From NCBI RefSeq assembly GCF_014595955.1, contig NZ_JABVCF010000013.1, positions 144,498-208,497 of the forward strand: DNA of 64,000 nt, written 5' to 3'. Position numbers and translations under genes: made by a program. Every line of letters begins with the position of its first letter. The first letter of the stretch is position 1. This DNA comes from Pseudaminobacter soli (ex Zhang et al. 2022). Its GTDB lineage: Bacteria > Pseudomonadota > Alphaproteobacteria > Rhizobiales > Rhizobiaceae. Below the pieces are notes generated by a model. It was not told where the DNA came from, searched no databases, and saw only the letters and a program-made list of their open reading frames with translations. Below are positions 46,682 through 59,600 of this stretch, piece by piece.

Positions 46682-46731
46682 CGTCATCCCGGCCGACTGG
46701 AGCGAAGCGAAGGGAGAGCCGGGATCACGCA
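46682..46731. repeat. Dispersed GTCATCCCGGC...GCCGGGAT repeat
   Basis: GTCATCCCGGC and GCCGGGATCAC form inverted ends around a CTTCGCTTCG-type core. Family of the element at 5246-5441. Confidence 0.45.
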
Positions 46732-46794
46732 CCACGGAAGCTCCCGCCCCGATGGTAGGCAGGAGCCCGGCCGCGATGTTTACGGCCCCTGGCC

Positions 46795-48285
46795 TCAATA
46801 CCTCAGCATCTGCCGTATCAACTGACCCTCGCGCTCGACGGTGAAGCGCCACCAGCGCGTGTCGAGCTTGGCGACTTTCTCCAGTTGATCGACGCCCTTG
46901 ATCACCTCACCGTTCACTTCGCGCACGAGATCGCCTTTGCGGAGGCCTACACCGGCCGCCGGAGAGCCCCGTCCGACATCGATGATAGCGACGACCCCAA
47001 CGGCCTCGGCAGGCATCCTCAGCCGCTGCGCCAGACGCGGCGACAACTCGGCCACCTTGGCCCCGGCAAAGGGACTGCGGCCTTCGATGGTGACCGGCTG
47101 GCTCGATGAGCCCTCGGGGGCACGCTCCAGTGCGACCTCCACCGTACGTTCCTCGCCGCCGCTGAACACTTTCAGCGCCGCCTTGCCGCCGATCGGCTGC
47201 GTCGACAGCCGATAGCCCAGCGCGTCGACGTGCTCGATGGCGATGCCGTTCATCGAGAGCACAGCGTCCCCGGGCTTGAGTCCGGCTTTGGCGGCTGGTC
47301 CGCCTTCGGTCACGCCGGCGACCAATGCACCCTTCGGACGGTCGAGGCCTAGCGCCTCGGCAATTTGCGCGGTGACGGGCTCGAAAGTCGCGCCGATATA
47401 GGGGCGCTCGAAGAAATCCTGGCCGTTGCGGGCGGCGTTGACGACCGCACGGACAATGTTGGACGGGATGGCGAAGCCGATACCGATCGAGCCGCCGCTA
47501 CGGCTAAAGATCGCAGTGTTGATGCCAACCAGTTGGCCGGTCATGTTGATCAGCGCGCCGCCGGAATTGCCGGGGTTGATAGCAGCATCCGTCTGGATGA
47601 AGAAGCCGAAGTCCGAGACGCCGATATGCGAGCGGGCGAGCGCCGAGACGATGCCGCTGGTCGTCGTCTGCCCGACGCCGAACGGGTTGCCGATGGCAAG
47701 CACCAGGTCTCCCACTTCCAGTGCGTCCGAGTCACCGATCTCGATCGTCGGGAAATCGCTCTCGCCGTTGATCTTCAACACGGCAAGATCGATGGACTCG
47801 TCCTTGAGCAACATCTTGCTCTCGAACTCGCGGCCGTCGGACAGCGCCACCTTCACCTCGTCCGCGTCATTGATGACGTGGTAGTTCGTGACGACGATGC
47901 CGCTTTTGTCGACCAGCACGCCAGAGCCGAGGGCAGATTGGGCTCGCGGGGGAGCGTTGCCGCCGAAGAACCGCTCGAAGAACGGATCGCCAGCGAAGGG
48001 AGAACGCGCCCTCACCTGCCGCGACGCGTAGACGTTGACGACTGCCGGCGCGGTCTCCTTCACCAGCGGCGCATATGACAGCTGAATTTCCGGCCGGCCG
48101 AAGGGCAGCCGCTTTCCAGGAAGCGCCGGAGGCGGAGGAGGCTCCTCCATCCTGTCGAGGAGGTCCCTGAGCACCTCCTTCAGCCCAGGGTCACCCTGTT
48201 TGGCGGCAGGCTTTTCCTCGGCGAAGGCCATGCCAAGGGAAAGCCAGACGGAAAGCAGTACGGCCAGAATGCCCTTGGGCGCCAT
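46795..48285 (-). CDS. Do-family periplasmic serine endoprotease (DegP/DegQ-like)
   Basis: A 496 aa protein with a signal peptide ([22 protein letters not shown]). Catalytic triad: His in VTNYHVIND, Asp in SIDLAVLKI, Ser in [12 protein letters not shown]. Two PDZ domains follow (about 270-360 and 390-490). It degrades or holds misfolded envelope proteins. Start at 48285 has AGGAGG 7 nt upstream; longer frames were rejected. Confidence 0.93.
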   Translation of the reverse strand: MAPKGILAVLLSVWLSLGMAFAEEKPAAKQGDPGLKEVLRDLLDRMEEPPPPPALPGKRLPFGRPEIQLSYAPLVKETAPAVVNVYASRQVRARSPFAGDPFFERFFGGNAPPRAQSALGSGVLVDKSGIVVTNYHVINDADEVKVALSDGREFESKMLLKDESIDLAVLKINGESDFPTIEIGDSDALEVGDLVLAIGNPFGVGQTTTSGIVSALARSHIGVSDFGFFIQTDAAINPGNSGGALINMTGQLVGINTAIFSRSGGSIGIGFAIPSNIVRAVVNAARNGQDFFERPYIGATFEPVTAQIAEALGLDRPKGALVAGVTEGGPAAKAGLKPGDAVLSMNGIAIEHVDALGYRLSTQPIGGKAALKVFSGGEERTVEVALERAPEGSSSQPVTIEGRSPFAGAKVAELSPRLAQRLRMPAEAVGVVAIIDVGRGSPAAGVGLRKGDLVREVNGEVIKGVDQLEKVAKLDTRWWRFTVEREGQLIRQMLRY

Positions 48286-48349
48286 GCGAATCCTCCTGAG
48301 GAACGGCCCCTTAGACGCCATGATTATGCAAAAGGAAAGGCCGGGGCCG

Positions 48350-49132
48350 CTACCGAGCCACGCCCATAAGCTCGTGTCGACCGACAAGCTCGATCAGCCT
48401 CTCAGCATCGGCAGGAGCAGCGCTCTTCACGTCATTGTCGAAGAAGCACCAGACCTGCCTGCCCTCCCCCCGCCATGTGGCGATCGATTCGGCCCAATCC
48501 CTCAACTGCCCATCGATATAGCTACCGTGATAGCGGCCGCTCGGCCCGTGGTTACGGATATAGACCCAGTCCGCGGTCACCTCGCACGGCGCCGGAGCGT
48601 CGGCATGATCCGAAAGGCAGAGCGCGGCATTGTGATCCCCCAACAGCTCGAACACCCGCGCCTGGTACCAGCTAAGGTGGCGGAACTCGAAACTGTAACT
48701 GCGCCCCTTGGGCAGATGCTTCAGGAAGATCGCGAGCCGTTCAAGATTGCATTCCATCTTGGGCGGGAGTTGGAACAGGACCGGGCCGAGCTTGTGCTTG
48801 AGAAGCGAAATCCGCTGCTCCAAGAGATTCATCGAATTCTCGTTGACGATCAGCCGCCGCCAATGAGTGATGAATTTCGAGGCCTTCCAGGCGAAGCGGA
48901 AATCGTCGGGGGTGGATGAGAACCAGGCCTCGACTGCAGCCTCTGTCGGTGTACGGTAAAAGGGGGCATTGAGCTCGGCGCAGTCGAAGCGCGTGGCATA
49001 ATAACGAAGCGCGTCTTTCTGCTTCACGCCCTCGGGGAAGAAGGGCCCCCACCAGTCCCGATAATGCCAGCCGGATGTGCCAATACGCACAGGTGGCAGG
49101 TTCGAACGGTCGGACTGCTTTGCTCCTGCCAT
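48350..49132 (-). CDS. DUF72 domain-containing protein (YecE-like)
   Basis: A 260 aa TIM-barrel protein: RIGTSGWHYRDWWGPFFPEG, FDCAELNAPFYRTPTE, LPPKMECNLERL and FEFRHLSWY match DUF72/YecE. Function unknown. It ends 65 nt before the DegP start on the same strand. Confidence 0.88.
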   Translation of the reverse strand: MAGAKQSDRSNLPPVRIGTSGWHYRDWWGPFFPEGVKQKDALRYYATRFDCAELNAPFYRTPTEAAVEAWFSSTPDDFRFAWKASKFITHWRRLIVNENSMNLLEQRISLLKHKLGPVLFQLPPKMECNLERLAIFLKHLPKGRSYSFEFRHLSWYQARVFELLGDHNAALCLSDHADAPAPCEVTADWVYIRNHGPSGRYHGSYIDGQLRDWAESIATWRGEGRQVWCFFDNDVKSAAPADAERLIELVGRHELMGVAR

Positions 49133-49210
49133 GCGCCTTGCTTCCCTAGGACACTGGGAAACGCGGATGGGCGGCTTTGGTTGTCAGGCATAATCTTGGA
49201 TCAACCGTAA

Positions 49211-49262
49211 TGGGTCCCGGGTCAGCGCAGTCGCTCGCGCTCCTGCTCCGCCCGGGATGACG
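49211..49262. repeat. Dispersed intergenic repeat half-element
   Basis: TGGGTCCCGGGTCAGCGCA ... CTGCTCCGCCCGGGATGACG: the right-half type of the element at 5246-5441. Confidence 0.45.
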
Positions 49263-49310
49263 CGGTTAGGTGATTCCCCGCCCGCCTTTTGGGAACAGCA
49301 CCCCAAAATG

Positions 49311-49338
49311 AAAAACCCCGCCGGTACGCGGCGGGGTT
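49311..49338 (-). terminator. Terminator of the ribosomal super-operon
   Basis: On the minus strand AACCCCGCC / GGCGGGGTT form a 9-bp stem (49314-49338) followed by TTTTTCATTTT, 46 nt after the rplQ stop. Confidence 0.8.
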
Positions 49339-49383
49339 CTGTACGTTCCGAAAATTCGGCCAAGCGGCCGGCGCGAAAACCGA

Positions 49384-49809
49384 TCAGGCGGCTTCGGCGG
49401 TCTCGGCTTCAGCCTCGAGGCGAGCGCGGTCAGCCGCACCCTTCGCAGAGGTATCCCGATCGACGAACTCGATGACCGCGAGCGGGGCATTGTCGCCGTG
49501 GCGGAAGCCCGCCTTCATGATGCGCAGATATCCGCCGTTGCGGGTGGCGTAACGCGGCGCGAGGGTGTCGAACAGGCGCTTCACGACGTCCTCGTTGCCG
49601 ATCTGGGCAATCACCTGACGGCGGGCGTGCAGGTCACCGCGCTTGCCGAGCGTTACCAACTTCTCGACGATCGGACGCAGGTCCTTCGCTTTCGGCAGGG
49701 TGGTCACGATCTGCTCATGCTCGATCAGCGAGACAGCGAGGTTGGCAAACATTGCCTTGCGGTGGCTTGCACTGCGGGCGAAGCGGCGGCCTTTGAAACC
49801 GTGGCGCAT
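49384..49809 (-). CDS. rplQ: 50S ribosomal protein L17
   Basis: A 141 aa L17: [20 protein letters not shown] and [21 protein letters not shown]. Last gene of the alpha operon, after rpoA. Confidence 0.97.
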   Translation of the reverse strand: MRHGFKGRRFARSASHRKAMFANLAVSLIEHEQIVTTLPKAKDLRPIVEKLVTLGKRGDLHARRQVIAQIGNEDVVKRLFDTLAPRYATRNGGYLRIMKAGFRHGDNAPLAVIEFVDRDTSAKGAADRARLEAEAETAEAA

Positions 49810-49911
49810 GGCTCTTTTCCTTCTAGGTTGTTCAAGAGGCCACGGCCTCTGATGGTTTTCCGCATGACCGTCGGGCCGGACGGCTCGCGCCCCCGGCCCT
49901 TGGAATCATGC

Positions 49912-50922
49912 TCAATATTGGTCTTCGTAACGCTTCGCGAGGTCTTCGATGTTCTCCGGCGGCCAGTCCGGGACTTCCATGCCGAGATGGAGACCCATGG
50001 CTGCGAGAACTTCCTTGATCTCGTTGAGCGACTTGCGGCCGAAGTTCGGCGTGCGCAGCATCTCGGCTTCCGTCTTCTGAATCAGGTCGCCGATGTAGAC
50101 GATGTTGTCGTTCTTCAGGCAGTTGGCCGAACGCACCGAAAGCTCGAGCTCGTCGACCTTCTTGAGCAGCGCCGGATTGAACGCGAGCTCGGTGACCTGC
50201 TCGGCGGCGACTTCCTTCTGCGGCTCTTCGAAGTTGACGAAGAGGCCGAGCTGATCCTGCAGGATACGCGCCGCGTAGGCGACCGCGTCCTCGCCGCTGA
50301 TCGAGCCATTGGTCTCGATCGTCATGGTCAGCTTGTCCTTGTCGAGTTCCTCGCCATGGCGGGTGTTCTCGACGCGGTAGGAGACCTTCTTGACCGGCGA
50401 GTAGAGGCTGTCGACCGGGATCAGCCCGATCGGAGCATCTTCGGCGCGGTTGCGGTCGGCCGCCACGTAGCCCTTGCCGTTGTCGACAGTGAACTCCATG
50501 CGGATCTCCGCGCCCTCGTCGAGGGTGCAGATCACATGGTCGGGGTTCAGGATCTCGACATCGCCGACGGTCTGAATGTCACCGGCGGTGACGGCGCCGG
50601 GGCCCTGCTTGCGCACGACCATGCGCTTTGGACCCTCGCCTTCCATCTTGATGGCGATTTCCTTGATGTTCAGCACGATGTCGGTGACGTCCTCGCGCAC
50701 GCCCGGAATCGAGGAGAACTCGTGCAGGACGCCATCGATCTGCACGGAGGTGACCGCGGCGCCCCGAAGCGACGACAGCAGGACGCGCCGCAGCGCGTTG
50801 CCGAGCGTCAGCCCGAAGCCCCGCTCCAGCGGTTCCGCAACAAGCGTCGTCAGCGTCTTGCCCTTCGAGGAAAACTCGATCTTGTTGGGCTTGATCAGTT
50901 CCTGCCAATTTTTCTGGATCAT
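49912..50922 (-). CDS. rpoA: RNA polymerase subunit alpha
   Basis: A 336 aa subunit: N-terminal dimerisation domain with [22 protein letters not shown] in pieces, and a C-terminal domain with [16 protein letters not shown] and [17 protein letters not shown] motif ([12 protein letters not shown]), which contacts UP elements. Start [14 protein letters not shown]; the upstream extension was dropped. Confidence 0.97.
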   Translation of the reverse strand: MIQKNWQELIKPNKIEFSSKGKTLTTLVAEPLERGFGLTLGNALRRVLLSSLRGAAVTSVQIDGVLHEFSSIPGVREDVTDIVLNIKEIAIKMEGEGPKRMVVRKQGPGAVTAGDIQTVGDVEILNPDHVICTLDEGAEIRMEFTVDNGKGYVAADRNRAEDAPIGLIPVDSLYSPVKKVSYRVENTRHGEELDKDKLTMTIETNGSISGEDAVAYAARILQDQLGLFVNFEEPQKEVAAEQVTELAFNPALLKKVDELELSVRSANCLKNDNIVYIGDLIQKTEAEMLRTPNFGRKSLNEIKEVLAAMGLHLGMEVPDWPPENIEDLAKRYEDQY

Positions 50923-51025
50923 CGTACGGTCCTTCCAATACCCCGCCACCATCCAATCGTGACGGGCGATCTGGAAATGCCGCGCGGGCGCACGACGGCG
51001 CCCCCGCGGCGGCTAAAATCAACAA

Positions 51026-51415
51026 TCAGACCCGGCGCTTCTTGCGCGGGCGGCAGCCATTGTGCGGGATCGGCGTGACGTCGCGGATCGAGGTGATCGT
51101 GAAGCCGCCAGCCTGCAGTGCACGCAGCGCCGACTCACGGCCGGAGCCCGGGCCGCAAACCTCGACCTCGAGGGTACGCATGCCGTGCTCCTGCGCCTTG
51201 CGGGCGACATCCTCGGCGGCCATCTGGGCAGCGAACGGCGTCGACTTGCGCGAGCCCTTGAAGCCCTGGGCGCCGGCCGAAGACCAGGCGATCGCATTGC
51301 CCTGCGCGTCGGTGATGGTGATCATTGTGTTGTTGAAGGTCGAGTTCACGTGAGCGACACCCGACGAAATGTTCTTGCGCTCGCGGCGGCGAACGCGTGT
51401 GGCTTCCTTGGCCAT
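51026..51415 (-). CDS. rpsK: 30S ribosomal protein S11
   Basis: A 129 aa S11 with [18 protein letters not shown] and C-terminal [18 protein letters not shown]. Standard place between rpsM and rpoA. Confidence 0.97.
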   Translation of the reverse strand: MAKEATRVRRRERKNISSGVAHVNSTFNNTMITITDAQGNAIAWSSAGAQGFKGSRKSTPFAAQMAAEDVARKAQEHGMRTLEVEVCGPGSGRESALRALQAGGFTITSIRDVTPIPHNGCRPRKKRRV

Positions 51416-51539
51416 ATCAGTCCTTTCGTTCGATCTCGACGCCGCCGTAGTGCCAGCGGCTACACCTGGAGGGCAGTCGGAATTAGGCAGTCGGCAAACG
51501 GATCAGAACCGAATACCGACTGCCGACCTGCCGATTGCC

Positions 51540-51908
51540 TTACTTCTTCTTGCCCGCGATGGGCTTCGCCGGACCCTTACGGGTGCGGGCATTGGTATGC
51601 GTGCGCTGGCCGCGAACCGGCAGGCTGCGGCGGTGGCGCAGTCCGCGGTAGCAGCCAAGGTCCATCAGCCGCTTGATGTTCATCGAGACCTCGCGACGCA
51701 GGTCACCTTCGACCTGGTAGTCGCGGTCAATGGCCTCGCGAATGGCCAGGATCTCGGCGTCCGTCAACTGGCTGACGCGGCGCTCGGCCGGGATGCCGAC
51801 CTTGTCGGTGATCTCCTGGGCGAACTTCTTGCCAATGCCGTGTATGTACTGGAGCGCGATCACGACGCGCTTGTTGGTCGGTATGTTGACGCCGGCAATA
51901 CGGGCCAT
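51540..51908 (-). CDS. rpsM: 30S ribosomal protein S13
   Basis: A 122 aa S13: [20 protein letters not shown] and [21 protein letters not shown] in pieces. It opens the alpha-operon part, 224 nt after adk; that gap has a GCCGG/CCGGC hairpin and probably a promoter. No rpmJ lies here. Confidence 0.97.
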   Translation of the reverse strand: MARIAGVNIPTNKRVVIALQYIHGIGKKFAQEITDKVGIPAERRVSQLTDAEILAIREAIDRDYQVEGDLRREVSMNIKRLMDLGCYRGLRHRRSLPVRGQRTHTNARTRKGPAKPIAGKKK

Positions 51909-52132
51909 TCTTTCCTACTCCATGTGGGCCGGATAAACCGGCGCTTCAAGTACCCGCGTCCGGTGGAGGCCGGCCCTTGCGGGTGTTCCATCTTCAAAGC
52001 GGACGTACGGTCCTCTCGGACCGGCAAAACATCGCCATGCCTGATTGGGAGACTGGCCGCCATAGTCCAGAACGGCCCCATTGTCAACACCAAGTCATGC
52101 AACCGCCTGCGGTGCGGCGCCCAGCCGCGGGG

Positions 52133-52719
52133 TCACTCCGCGTAGGCTCGCAGCACTTCCTCGATCTTACCGGTGACGGCATCAACGTCGGCCATCCCGT
52201 CGATCGTCCGCAGTTCCCCGGTCCCGGCATAGTATTGGGAAAGGGGCGCAGTCTTCCGCCGGTATTCGTCCAGACGCTTTTTGAACGCTTCCGGATTGTC
52301 GTCGGCGCGGACCTGGCCGCCTGCGGCATGAGTCTCGTTCACGCGCTTCTGCATGCGCTCCAGAAGGGCCGATTCGTCGACCTTGAGCTCGATGACCGCG
52401 TCCAGCTTCTGGCCCTTGGAGGCCAGCATGCGGGTGAGCGCCTCGGCCTGGGCCACGGTCCGTGGATAGCCGTCGAGGATGAACCCCTTCCTCGCATCCG
52501 GCTCGTCGACTCGCTCGCTAACGATCTGGTTCACGACCTCATCCGAAACGAGTTGACCGGAATCCATGATCGCCTGGGCACGCTTGCCCACCTCGGTCCC
52601 CGCCTTGACCGCAGCCCTCAGCATGTCTCCGGTGGAAAGCTGCGGAATGCCGTGCTTCTGGACCAGCCTCTGGGCCTGGGTTCCCTTCCCCGCTCCTGGC
52701 GGCCCCAGCAGTATCAACC

Positions 52720-52723
<4 letters not shown>
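52133..52723 (-). CDS. adk: Adenylate kinase
   Basis: A 196 aa short-lid kinase (ATP + AMP = 2 ADP): P-loop [13 protein letters not shown]-site [13 protein letters not shown]. The lid is short and has no zinc cysteines. Overlaps the secY stop by 4 nt. Confidence 0.96.
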
Positions 52724-54060
<1,337 letters not shown>

Positions 54061-54185
54061 ATAGAATTCTCCGCATGCTCACGCAGGAGGGCCGCAGCGG
54101 CGGCACGAACCGACGAAGCCCCGACATAGGACCGGGGCGCCGGTGTTGCAAGCGGCGGGCGCGGACGGCCGCCGCTTGATCAGCA

Positions 54186-54686
54186 CTATTTCTTGGCCTT
54201 CGGAGCCATCTTCTTGACCGGCTCCTTCTTCTCGGGAAGCTGCACAGAGCCACCGGCCTTCTCGATCTTCTCGATCGCAGCCTTGGAGGCGCCGGCCACG
54301 TCGAAGGTCAGCTTGGCGCTGAAGTCGCCGTCAGAAAGCAGACGCACGCCATCGAGCGGACGGCGGATGACGCCAGCCTCGATTAGGGCTTCAGCATTGA
54401 CGGTTCCGTTGGCGTCGAGCTTGCCGGCATCGATTGCCGCCTGGATGCGCGACAGCGAGATGGCGTTGTAGCTCTTGGAGAAGGGATTGCGGAAGCCGCG
54501 CTTCGGCAGGCGCCGGTAGAGCGGCATCTGGCCACCCTCGAAGCCGTTGATGGCCACTCCCGAGCGGGACTTCTGGCCCTTGACGCCTCGGCCGCCGGTC
54601 TTGCCCGAGCCGGAGCCGATGCCGCGGCCAACCCGCTTGCGCGACTTGTTCGCGCCTTCGTTGTCGCGAAGTTCGTTCAGTTTCAT
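54186..54686 (-). CDS. rplO: 50S ribosomal protein L15
   Basis: A 166 aa L15 with [20 protein letters not shown] and [11 protein letters not shown]; Lys-rich tail longer than in E. coli. Confidence 0.97.
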   Translation of the reverse strand: MKLNELRDNEGANKSRKRVGRGIGSGSGKTGGRGVKGQKSRSGVAINGFEGGQMPLYRRLPKRGFRNPFSKSYNAISLSRIQAAIDAGKLDANGTVNAEALIEAGVIRRPLDGVRLLSDGDFSAKLTFDVAGASKAAIEKIEKAGGSVQLPEKKEPVKKMAPKAKK

Positions 54687-54708
54687 CGTAACTCTCCTGG
54701 CGCGCCGA

Positions 54709-54906
54709 TTACTTCTCGTCCACGACGCGGACGAGGTGCTGCACTGCCCGGATCATGCCGCGCACAGACGGCGTATCCTCGAGGGTGCGGCGACGATGCA
54801 GCTTGTTCAGCCCGAGGCCGATCAGCGTCGCACGCTGTTGCTGGGGCCGGCGGATCGGACTGCCGATCTGCTCGACCGTGATGGTCTTGGTCGCTTGCTT
54901 TGCCAT
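54709..54906 (-). CDS. rpmD: 50S ribosomal protein L30
   Basis: A 65 aa L30: [20 protein letters not shown] and [20 protein letters not shown]. Confidence 0.96.
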   Translation of the reverse strand: MAKQATKTITVEQIGSPIRRPQQQRATLIGLGLNKLHRRRTLEDTPSVRGMIRAVQHLVRVVDEK

Positions 54907-54927
54907 GATGCTACTCCTCGACCGCCA

Positions 54928-55491
54928 CTATTCCTCGGCCGCGACAGCACTGCCGCGACGCGCCTGCAGCGCCGAATACTTGATGCCGCGCTGGGCAGCC
55001 ACGTCCTTCGGGTGCATCTGATTCTTCAGAGCGTCGAAGGTCGCACGCACCATGTTGTACGGGTTCGACGTACCCATCGACTTTGCGACGACGTCCTGCA
55101 CCCCGAGCGTCTCGAAAACGGCGCGCATCGGGCCGCCGGCAATGATGCCGGTACCGGCCTTGGCGGAACGCAGGAGAACGCGGCCGGCGCCGTGACGACC
55201 GGCGACGTCATGATGCAGGGTACGGCCGGAACGCAGGGGCACGAAGATCAGATCGCGCTTGGCGGCCTCAGTCGCCTTACGAATGGCTTCCGGCACCTCA
55301 CGCGCCTTGCCATGGCCGAAGCCGACGCGGCCCTTCTGGTCGCCGACGACAACCAGGGCGGCAAAGCCGAAGCGACGGCCGCCCTTCACCACCTTGGCGA
55401 CGCGATTGATGTGGACGAGCTTGTCGACAAACTCGCTGTCGCGCTCATCGCGCGTGTCGCGTCCGCGACCTTCCCTACGTTCCTGTGCCAT
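54928..55491 (-). CDS. rpsE: 30S ribosomal protein S5
   Basis: A 187 aa S5 with [20 protein letters not shown] and [20 protein letters not shown] in pieces; short charged N-terminal leader. Confidence 0.97.
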   Translation of the reverse strand: MAQERREGRGRDTRDERDSEFVDKLVHINRVAKVVKGGRRFGFAALVVVGDQKGRVGFGHGKAREVPEAIRKATEAAKRDLIFVPLRSGRTLHHDVAGRHGAGRVLLRSAKAGTGIIAGGPMRAVFETLGVQDVVAKSMGTSNPYNMVRATFDALKNQMHPKDVAAQRGIKYSALQARRGSAVAAEE

Positions 55492-55563
55492 ATCCTGTCC
55501 TTGTTCTTTTCCGGAAGCACGGGTTGCTGTTGTGTCACCGGCGCCATACAGCGCCGGGACGGC

Positions 55564-55923
55564 TTAGAAGCTCAGACCGCCCTCGCGCGCGGCGTCGGCC
55601 AGCGCCTTGACGCGGCCGTGATAGATGTAGGCGCCACGGTCGAACACGACTTCCTTGACGCCGGCCTTGACGGCGCGTTCGGCGACCAGCTTGCCAACTG
55701 CCGCAGCGGCAGCACTATCCGCACCGGTCTTCAGGCTGGCCTTCAGATCCTTGTCCAGCGTCGACGCTGCAGCCAGGGTGTGGCCCTTGGCATCGTCGAT
55801 GATCTGGGCATAGATGTGCTTCGACGAGCGGTGCACCGAAAGACGCGGGCGATCGCCGGCAACCTTCTTGATCTGGCGGCGAACGCGCTGCGCGCGCCTC
55901 TGCATGACTTCCTTGGCGGACAT
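55564..55923 (-). CDS. rplR: 50S ribosomal protein L18
   Basis: A 119 aa L18, 5S rRNA-binding: [20 protein letters not shown] and [20 protein letters not shown]. Confidence 0.97.
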   Translation of the reverse strand: MSAKEVMQRRAQRVRRQIKKVAGDRPRLSVHRSSKHIYAQIIDDAKGHTLAAASTLDKDLKASLKTGADSAAAAAVGKLVAERAVKAGVKEVVFDRGAYIYHGRVKALADAAREGGLSF

Positions 55924-56009
55924 AATCGACTTCCCTGCCTTGTAAAACGGTGGCGGCCGTCTGCGGTAAACCGGATAAGCTTCCCGCGACCGCCCTCCGT
56001 GGCGTTGAC

Positions 56010-56543
56010 TTACTTCTTCTTGCCTTCCTTGCGGACGATCCGCTCGCCGGCGTACTTCACGCCCTTGCCCTTGTAGGGCTCGGGTTCACGGTACTCACGG
56101 ATCTCGGCCGCAACCTGGCCGACTACCTGCTTGTCGATGCCCGACACGACGATCTCGGTCGGCTTCGGCACGGCGATCGTGATTCCCTGCGGGGCCTCGT
56201 AGATCACATCGTGGCTGAAGCCAAGAGCGAGTTGCAGGTTCTTGCCCTGCATGGCGGCACGGTAGCCGACGCCGTTGATCTCGAGCCGCTTCTCGAAGCC
56301 TTTCGTCACGCCTTCGAGAATGTTGACGATCTGGGTCCGCGACAGGCCCCACTTGGAGCGGGCATCCTTGCTCTCGTCGCGCGGCTCGACCGCGATCTCG
56401 CCATCCGCCAGCTTGACCAGCACCTCGTCGTTGACGACGAACTTCAGCTCGCCCTTCGGCCCCTTGGCGGTCACGGTCTGACCGTCGACAGAAGCGGTCA
56501 CGCCAGCCGGCACCTTCACGGGTCTCTTGCCAATACGAGACAT
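56010..56543 (-). CDS. rplF: 50S ribosomal protein L6
   Basis: A 177 aa L6: [15 protein letters not shown] start and C-terminal [20 protein letters not shown]. Confidence 0.97.
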   Translation of the reverse strand: MSRIGKRPVKVPAGVTASVDGQTVTAKGPKGELKFVVNDEVLVKLADGEIAVEPRDESKDARSKWGLSRTQIVNILEGVTKGFEKRLEINGVGYRAAMQGKNLQLALGFSHDVIYEAPQGITIAVPKPTEIVVSGIDKQVVGQVAAEIREYREPEPYKGKGVKYAGERIVRKEGKKK

Positions 56544-56635
56544 TTGTTTGTCTCCTCTTTCCTAACTCGCCGTTCGTTGTGTTCGTCGGTCGTTATTCGA
56601 AAACGACGACCGACGACTGACGAACTACTTATTGA

Positions 56636-57034
56636 CTAGAACACCTGGCAGAGAATCTCGCCGCCGACGTTCTGCTCGCGGGCCTCGTGGTCAGCCATAA
56701 CGCCCTTCGGCGTGGACAGGATGGAGATACCCAGCCCGTTGGCGACCTGCGGGATCGACTTCACCGACACGTAAACGCGGCGGCCCGGCTTCGACACACG
56801 GGCGATCTCGCGGATCACCGGCGCACCGTCGAAGTACTTCAACTCGATCTCGATCTCGGACTTGCCGTTCTCGAAATCGGTCTGGGAGAAGTCGCGGATA
56901 TAGCCTTCGGACTTCAGCACTTCCAGGACGCGGGCACGCAGACGCGAGGCCGGCGTGGACACCTTGGTCTTCTTGCGACCATAGGCGTTGCGGATGCGGG
57001 TCAGCATATCGCCGAGCGGATCATTCAGGGACAT
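56636..57034 (-). CDS. rpsH: 30S ribosomal protein S8
   Basis: A 132 aa S8: [20 protein letters not shown] and [20 protein letters not shown]. Confidence 0.97.
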   Translation of the reverse strand: MSLNDPLGDMLTRIRNAYGRKKTKVSTPASRLRARVLEVLKSEGYIRDFSQTDFENGKSEIEIELKYFDGAPVIREIARVSKPGRRVYVSVKSIPQVANGLGISILSTPKGVMADHEAREQNVGGEILCQVF

Positions 57035-57046
57035 GTCGTGACCTCC

Positions 57047-57352
57047 TTACCAGCTCGACTTGACCAGGCCAGGCACGGCGCCGAGCGAACCGAGTTCGCG
57101 CAGCGCGATACGCGACATCTTGAGCTTGCGGTAATAGGCGCGCGGACGGCCCGTCACCTCACAGCGGTTGCGGATGCGCACCTTGGCCGAATTGCGCGGC
57201 ATCGCGGCGAGCTTGAGCTGCGCGCGGAAACGCTCTTCCATCGGCAGGCTCTGGTCCATGATGATGGCCTTCAGAGCCTGGCGCTTGGCGGCCTTCAGGG
57301 CCACCAGCCGGCGGCGCCGGTTGTTCTTCTCGACTGAGCTGGTCTTCGCCAT
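57047..57352 (-). CDS. rpsN: 30S ribosomal protein S14
   Basis: A 101 aa S14 of the long, zinc-free type: [21 protein letters not shown] without the CxxC pairs; ends GLVKSSW. Confidence 0.97.
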   Translation of the reverse strand: MAKTSSVEKNNRRRRLVALKAAKRQALKAIIMDQSLPMEERFRAQLKLAAMPRNSAKVRIRNRCEVTGRPRAYYRKLKMSRIALRELGSLGAVPGLVKSSW

Positions 57353-57379
57353 TTCAGATCTTTCCTTTGCTCGCTGCCG

Positions 57380-57937
57380 TTACTGCCGGAAGGGGAAGTT
57401 GAAGCCCTTGAGCAGCGCCCTGGCTTCGTCGTCCGTCTTCGCAGTCGTACAAACGATGATGTCCATTCCCCAGATCTGGTCGACTTTGTCGTAGTTGATC
57501 TCGGGGAACACGATGTGCTCCTTGATACCCATGGCATAGTTGCCACGCCCGTCGAAGCTCTTCGGGTTCAGGCCGCGGAAGTCGCGGACGCGCGGCAGCG
57601 CGATGTTTACGAGGCGGTCGAGGAACTCGTACATGCGCTCCTTCCTGAGCGTCACCTTCGTGCCGATCGGCATGTTCTCGCGAACCTTAAACTGCGCGAT
57701 CGACTTGCGGGCGTGGGTGATCACCGGCTTCTGGCCGGCGATCATTGCCAGGTCGGCAGCGGCAACGGACGGCTTCTTGGAGTCGCCGGTCGCCTCGCCG
57801 ACGCCCATGTTCAGCACGATCTTGTCGAGACGCGGAATCTGCATCACGTTGTCGTACTTGAACTGCTCGAGCATCTGCTTGCGGATGGTCTCTTCGTAGA
57901 CCTTTCTCAGCCGGGGCTGGTAATCTGCCTTAGCCAT
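57380..57937 (-). CDS. rplE: 50S ribosomal protein L5
   Basis: A 185 aa L5: [35 protein letters not shown] and [15 protein letters not shown]. Overlaps rplX by 8 nt. Confidence 0.97.
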   Translation of the reverse strand: MAKADYQPRLRKVYEETIRKQMLEQFKYDNVMQIPRLDKIVLNMGVGEATGDSKKPSVAAADLAMIAGQKPVITHARKSIAQFKVRENMPIGTKVTLRKERMYEFLDRLVNIALPRVRDFRGLNPKSFDGRGNYAMGIKEHIVFPEINYDKVDQIWGMDIIVCTTAKTDDEARALLKGFNFPFRQ

Positions 57938-58244
57938 TGATCACTTCTCCCGAGCGCTTAGCGACGCGCACCTTCTTGCCGTCGGCCTCGATGCGGAAGC
58001 CGACGCGGGTCGGCTTGCCATCCTTCGGATCGGCCAGGGCGATGTTGGACAGATGGATGGGGGCTTCCTTGCGGATGAGCCCGCCTTCCTGCGCCTGCGT
58101 CTGCCGCTGATGGCGCACGATGATGTTGATGCCGCGCACGAGCGCCTTGTCATCCTTCGGCATGACGCGCAGCACTTCGCCGGAACGGCCCTTGTCCTTG
58201 CCGGACAGAACGACGACCTTGTCGCCTTTGCGGATCTTCTGCAT
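57930..58244 (-). CDS. rplX: 50S ribosomal protein L24
   Basis: A 104 aa L24: [20 protein letters not shown] (KOW motif) and [17 protein letters not shown]. Confidence 0.97.
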   Translation of the reverse strand: MQKIRKGDKVVVLSGKDKGRSGEVLRVMPKDDKALVRGINIIVRHQRQTQAQEGGLIRKEAPIHLSNIALADPKDGKPTRVGFRIEADGKKVRVAKRSGEVING

Positions 58245-58256
58245 TGTTCCGGCTCC

Positions 58257-58625
58257 TTAGAGAACTTCAGGCGCGAGCGAGATGATCTTCATGTGGTTCT
58301 TGGCGCGGAGCTCGCGCGGAACCGGCCCGAAGATACGCGTGCCGATCGGCTCGCGCTTGTTGTCGACCAGAACGGCCGCATTGTTATCGAAACGGATCAC
58401 GCTGCCGTCGGGACGGCGGATGTCCTTGGCGGTGCGCACCACAACCGCCTTCATCACGTCGCCCTTCTTCACGCGGCCGCGCGGAATCGCTTCCTTGATC
58501 GACACCACGATGATGTCGCCGACCGAGGCGTACTTCCGCTTCGAGCCGCCCAGCACCTTGATGCACATGACACGACGCGCGCCGGAATTATCCGCGACGT
58601 CGAGGTTTGTTTGCATCTGAATCAT
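58257..58625 (-). CDS. rplN: 50S ribosomal protein L14
   Basis: A 122 aa L14: [20 protein letters not shown] and [13 protein letters not shown]; ends SLAPEVL. Confidence 0.97.
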   Translation of the reverse strand: MIQMQTNLDVADNSGARRVMCIKVLGGSKRKYASVGDIIVVSIKEAIPRGRVKKGDVMKAVVVRTAKDIRRPDGSVIRFDNNAAVLVDNKREPIGTRIFGPVPRELRAKNHMKIISLAPEVL

Positions 58626-58690
58626 GACTGGCCGCCTTCTTCATGTCTGGGGATGGGCAGTCACCCTCCCCGGCTTTTCCAAATTCGTTG

Positions 58691-58936
58691 TTATTGAGAG
58701 GCCTGCGCTTCGGTCACCACGACCCAGCGCTTGTCCTTCGAGATCGGCCGCGATTCCTGGATGAACACGGTGTCGCCGACCTTGTGGCTGTTGTTCTCGT
58801 CGTGCGCCTTGTAATTCTTGGACATACGCACGGTCTTCTTCATCACCGGGTGCGTGAAGCGGCGCTCGACCTTGACCACTACGGTCTTGTCGTTCTTGTC
58901 GCTGACGACGGTGCCCTGCAGGATGCGCTTCGGCAT
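58691..58936 (-). CDS. rpsQ: 30S ribosomal protein S17
   Basis: An 81 aa S17: [20 protein letters not shown] and [19 protein letters not shown]. Confidence 0.97.
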   Translation of the reverse strand: MPKRILQGTVVSDKNDKTVVVKVERRFTHPVMKKTVRMSKNYKAHDENNSHKVGDTVFIQESRPISKDKRWVVVTEAQASQ

Positions 58937-58947
58937 TTTCTTCGTCC

Positions 58948-59145
58948 TTAAGCCTTCTTGGCCGCGGTTTCGGCGGCAACGGTCTTGATGCGGGCGATGT
59001 CGCGGCGGACCTGCTTCACGCGGGCCGTCTTCTCGAGCTGGCCGGTGGCCTTCTGGAAGCGCAGGTTGAACTGCTCCTTCTTCAGCGCGGCCAGTTCATC
59101 GTCGAGTTGGTCCGGGGTCTTCGCCCTGATGTCTGCAATCTTCAT
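58948..59145 (-). CDS. rpmC: 50S ribosomal protein L29
   Basis: A 65 aa L29: [20 protein letters not shown] and [20 protein letters not shown]. Confidence 0.97.
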   Translation of the reverse strand: MKIADIRAKTPDQLDDELAALKKEQFNLRFQKATGQLEKTARVKQVRRDIARIKTVAAETAAKKA

Positions 59146-59160
59146 GGTCAGGCCCCTTTC

Positions 59161-59574
59161 TTATTCGGCAATGCGTTGTACGAAACGAGTCCTGACCGAG
59201 AGCTTCGCCGCGCCGAGGCGGAGCGCCTCGCGTGCGATCTCCTCGGAGACGCCGTCGATCTCGAACATCACGCGACCCGGCTTCACGCGGCATGCCCAGT
59301 AATCGACACCGCCCTTACCCTTGCCCATGCGGACTTCGGTCGGCTTCGAGGTTACCGGGACGTCCGGGAACACGCGGATCCAGACACGGCCCTGACGCTT
59401 CATCTCGCGGGTGATCGCGCGGCGGGCCGCCTCGATCTCACGCGCAGTCACGCGGTTCGGCTCCAGCGCCTTCAGCCCGAAACCACCGAAATCCAGATTG
59501 GTGCCGCCCTTCGCGGCGCCATGGATGCGGCCCTTGAACTGCTTGCGGAACTTTGTGCGCTTCGGCTGCAACAT
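59161..59574 (-). CDS. rplP: 50S ribosomal protein L16
   Basis: A 137 aa L16: [19 protein letters not shown] and [20 protein letters not shown]. Confidence 0.97.
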   Translation of the reverse strand: MLQPKRTKFRKQFKGRIHGAAKGGTNLDFGGFGLKALEPNRVTAREIEAARRAITREMKRQGRVWIRVFPDVPVTSKPTEVRMGKGKGGVDYWACRVKPGRVMFEIDGVSEEIAREALRLGAAKLSVRTRFVQRIAE

Positions 59575-59600
59575 CGTTCTTACTCCAAAATCCTATGCTC

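Noticed and set aside
49498..51078. 526-codon plus-strand frame opposite rpoA and rplQ
   Set aside because: Antisense shadow of conserved genes; no motif.
54547..56076. 509-codon plus-strand frame opposite rplO-rpmD-rpsE-rplR
   Set aside because: Antisense shadow of ribosomal genes; spans their intergenic gaps without its own signals.
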